This document shows positions 62,615 to 64,000 of a stretch of 64,000 nt of DNA, one piece after another. The translations under genes were made by a program, and so were the position numbers. Location: positions 55,777 through 119,776 of the forward strand of contig NZ_JPVO01000043.1 of the NCBI RefSeq assembly GCF_000772955.1, given 5' to 3'. Under the pieces are notes generated by a model that had not been told where the DNA came from, ran no database searches, and saw only the letters and a program-made list of their open reading frames with translations. How positions within the stretch are numbered: the stretch's first letter is position 1; every line of letters starts with the position of its first letter. Source of the DNA: Ureibacillus sinduriensis BLB-1 = JCM 15800 (GTDB lineage: Bacteria; Bacillota; Bacilli; Bacillales_A; Planococcaceae).

Positions 62615-63052
62615 TTATTTATCCTTTTTACATGTATTATGGCTACAGTTACACGGATTCTTTTTTTTGCAAGTTTGGCAAAAAGTAAATAGTTCCTCTT
62701 TTTTATGTTTATTCTGGTCACAATCACATGATTTTTCCTTCTTATGAAGATGACAATGGTTACAACCGGAATCTTCACTCAGAGATATAACATCTTCTAG
62801 CTTGAATTGTAATAATATTTGTGATTTGACAACAGTACGGAGCGTTTTGTTAATACTATCATTAATCTTTAAATATTCATTTAATTCACATGGATTGGTT
62901 TCTAAAAAACACTGTAGCTTCTCACCTTCAGCATTCAAAATGTGTGACAGACCGATTTCCTCCAAAGCAATAGAGGATAGCAGCATATTGATTGTTTCAC
63001 AACGATTTAAAGAAACTTTTGGGGTTATATTGGGTATAGTTGGTAAAGACAT
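62615..63052 (-). CDS. small spore-surface-associated protein with Cys/His-rich tail
   Basis: 145 residues. The N-terminal half (SLPTIPNITPKVSLNRCE, then NMLLSSIALEEIGLSHILNAEGEK) matches a protein family I associate with collagen-like exosporium loci in Bacillales. The second half is a Cys/His/Lys-rich segment (CNHCHLHKKEKSCDCDQN, then FCQTCKKKNPCNCSHNTC) that could bind metal or be cross-linked, and this is unusual. Start ATG has GGAGG. It probably acts in spore outer layer assembly; this is inference. Confidence 0.75.
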   Translation of the reverse strand: MSLPTIPNITPKVSLNRCETINMLLSSIALEEIGLSHILNAEGEKLQCFLETNPCELNEYLKINDSINKTLRTVVKSQILLQFKLEDVISLSEDSGCNHCHLHKKEKSCDCDQNKHKKEELFTFCQTCKKKNPCNCSHNTCKKDK

Positions 63053-63189
63053 ATAATTACCTCCATAGGGGTTTTATCTTACACTTACAGTATCAGGTTG
63101 CTTACGTACTTTATAATATATTGAGTTGGACATAGATTGGTGCCTGGTTTTTATAAATTATCAAATAATGGTAGTGAATTGGCTTGGTA

Positions 63190-63243
63190 ATAAAATAAAA
63201 ATGACTGTAAACAAACTCAATTGTATTGAGTTTGTTTACAGTC
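63190..63243 (-). terminator. perfect 19-bp hairpin terminator of the collagen-like gene
   Basis: 63203-63221 and 63225-63243 form a 19-bp perfect stem with a 3-nt loop. On the reverse strand it is followed by ATTTTTATTTTATT. It lies ~220 nt beyond the collagen-like gene's stop. Confidence 0.75.
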
Positions 63244-63248
63244 TCAGA

Positions 63249-63291
63249 GTGTAGACGAAGTCTATATACGACTTTGTCTACACGTTTTTTT
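63249..63291 (+). terminator. forward-strand hairpin terminator, orphan
   Basis: A 14-bp stem (63249-63262 with 63270-63283, one G-U pair), then G and seven T on the + strand. No + strand gene precedes it. Confidence 0.6.
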
Positions 63292-63461
63292 AGGCTATGC
63301 CCTTAAAAGAAGCATTATCCAGACTGTCTTGAAAACGTTTTGCATGCACAGTCGAGTGAAGACTCGAGTAGAATTACCGTTCACGAGGGGACGAATGAGA
63401 CAACAAACGCAGGATGAAAGCGTTTGTCAACAATCTGAATTGTGTAGTGCTTCTCTCTCAA

Positions 63462-64000
63462 TTATAAAGTTTCCGTAATTTGGTGAATTGACCATACAAT
63501 TGGTACACCAGGCCCACCTAAATCTAATCCTATTGTTAAGCCGTCAGCCTCATAGAATAGACCAATATCATCTCCTGCAGTTAATTCTACATCTCCACTT
63601 AACGTTACAGTACCGTTACCTAAAACTGCTCTTAGAGTCAGAAGTAGGGCTACGTTTACATTTAAGACTGGAAGTAATCCGGAAATCAAATCTGTCCCAG
63701 TAGTAATATTACGTACAACAAATGCTGGATCAATACCAGTACCCAAGCTGACAGTAAGAGCTGCTGTTGTTTGATAGCTGATTGTAGCAGATATTGAATA
63801 TCTTCCCGTCACAGGAGCTGTATACGTTCCTGTAGCCGGATCGAAATTCCCATTGGTAAAGTATGGCGCTGTTACAGTCCAGTCAGTTATCTGAGAAGTC
63901 CCAGTAACTGAAGCTGCTCCCGCAAGTGCGGAGAATCCTTCTTCAGTTACTGTAGGTCCAGTCGGCCCAGCAGGTCCAGTCGGCCCAGCAGGTCCAGTCG
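63462..64000 (-). CDS. collagen-like BclA-type exosporium glycoprotein, C-terminal part (5' end outside window)
   Basis: The reverse-strand frame is open at the window edge and begins with collagen triplets TGPAGPTGPAGPTGPT (at 63951-64000), then a ~160-residue globular domain (GYTAPVTG-like TYTAPVTGRYSISATISY, GNGTVTLSGDVEL, GDDIGLFYEADGL, WSIHQITETL) that resembles the C1q-like C-terminal domain of BclA-family exosporium hair proteins. The Gly-x-y repeat and this domain suggest a glycosylated trimeric filament on the spore surface. Its N-terminus, with the basal-layer targeting region, lies beyond the window. Confidence 0.88.
   Translation of the reverse strand, partial: TGPAGPTGPAGPTGPTVTEEGFSALAGAASVTGTSQITDWTVTAPYFTNGNFDPATGTYTAPVTGRYSISATISYQTTAALTVSLGTGIDPAFVVRNITTGTDLISGLLPVLNVNVALLLTLRAVLGNGTVTLSGDVELTAGDDIGLFYEADGLTIGLDLGGPGVPIVWSIHQITETL

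Overview
This window comes from a low-GC, Gram-positive, endospore-forming member of the Bacillales. The order polA-mutM-coaE-gapB-nrdR-dnaB-dnaI-thrS-infC-rpmI-rplT-ysdA-ysdB-ysdC, then sspI-ysgA-pheS-pheT-rnhC-zapA-cvpA-polX-mutS2-yshE-lcfA-fadR-fadB-etfB-etfA-trxA-uvrC-lysC-yslB-sdhCAB-ysmA-gerE-ysmB-racE-rph-rdgB-ysnB follows the known Bacillus subtilis order. Spore genes (sspI, gerE) and a collagen-like exosporium-type protein indicate a spore former. The sequence divergence and the changes from the B. subtilis order suggest a Lysinibacillus/Solibacillus-like Planococcaceae (inference; no 16S gene is present).

Layout. 0-2 kb: the end of a multidomain ADP-ribosylglycohydrolase-family protein and a small membrane protein. 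2-13 kb: DNA repair, CoA synthesis, gluconeogenesis, replication initiation (dnaB-dnaI) and a T-box-controlled thrS. 13-15 kb: a reverse-strand glycosyltransferase/HAD phosphatase pair resembling sucrose-phosphate synthase/phosphatase, inserted between thrS and infC. 15-20 kb: L20-leader-controlled infC-rpmI-rplT, small conserved genes, a broken class I aminoacyl-tRNA synthetase fragment, a dUTPase and an M42 peptidase. 20-23 kb: a lone argF and a divergent CarD/MarR pair sharing two palindromes. 23-38 kb: ysgA, T-box pheST, an isochorismatase-like hydrolase, a sodium:solute symporter, rnhC, zapA, cvpA, polX, mutS2. 38-44 kb: a FadR-type fatty acid degradation cluster and trxA. 44-57 kb: uvrC, a lysine-riboswitch-controlled aspartokinase homologue with eroded kinase motifs, the sdhCAB operon, gerE and housekeeping genes up to tRNA-Arg(TCT).

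From 57 kb the character changes. A tyrosine-integrase remnant lies directly downstream of tRNA-Arg. It is followed by a stalk-domain secreted protein with C-terminal repeats, two TPR-containing family 2 glycosyltransferases, a polysaccharide pyruvyl transferase, two small proteins (one of a family I associate with spore surface loci) and the C-terminal part of a collagen-like BclA-type protein that runs off the window. This reads as an accessory, AT-rich spore-surface glycosylation locus next to a tRNA integration hotspot.

Regulatory RNA is prominent: two T-boxes, a lysine riboswitch, an L20 leader, and many intrinsic terminators. The most unusual observations are the aspartokinase that lacks its catalytic motifs yet sits under a lysine riboswitch, the apparent AUC start of dnaI, the MarR/CarD divergent promoter with paired palindromes, the sucrose-phosphate-synthase-like pair, an exact 21-bp-period repeat before pheS, and the tRNA-linked spore-surface island.
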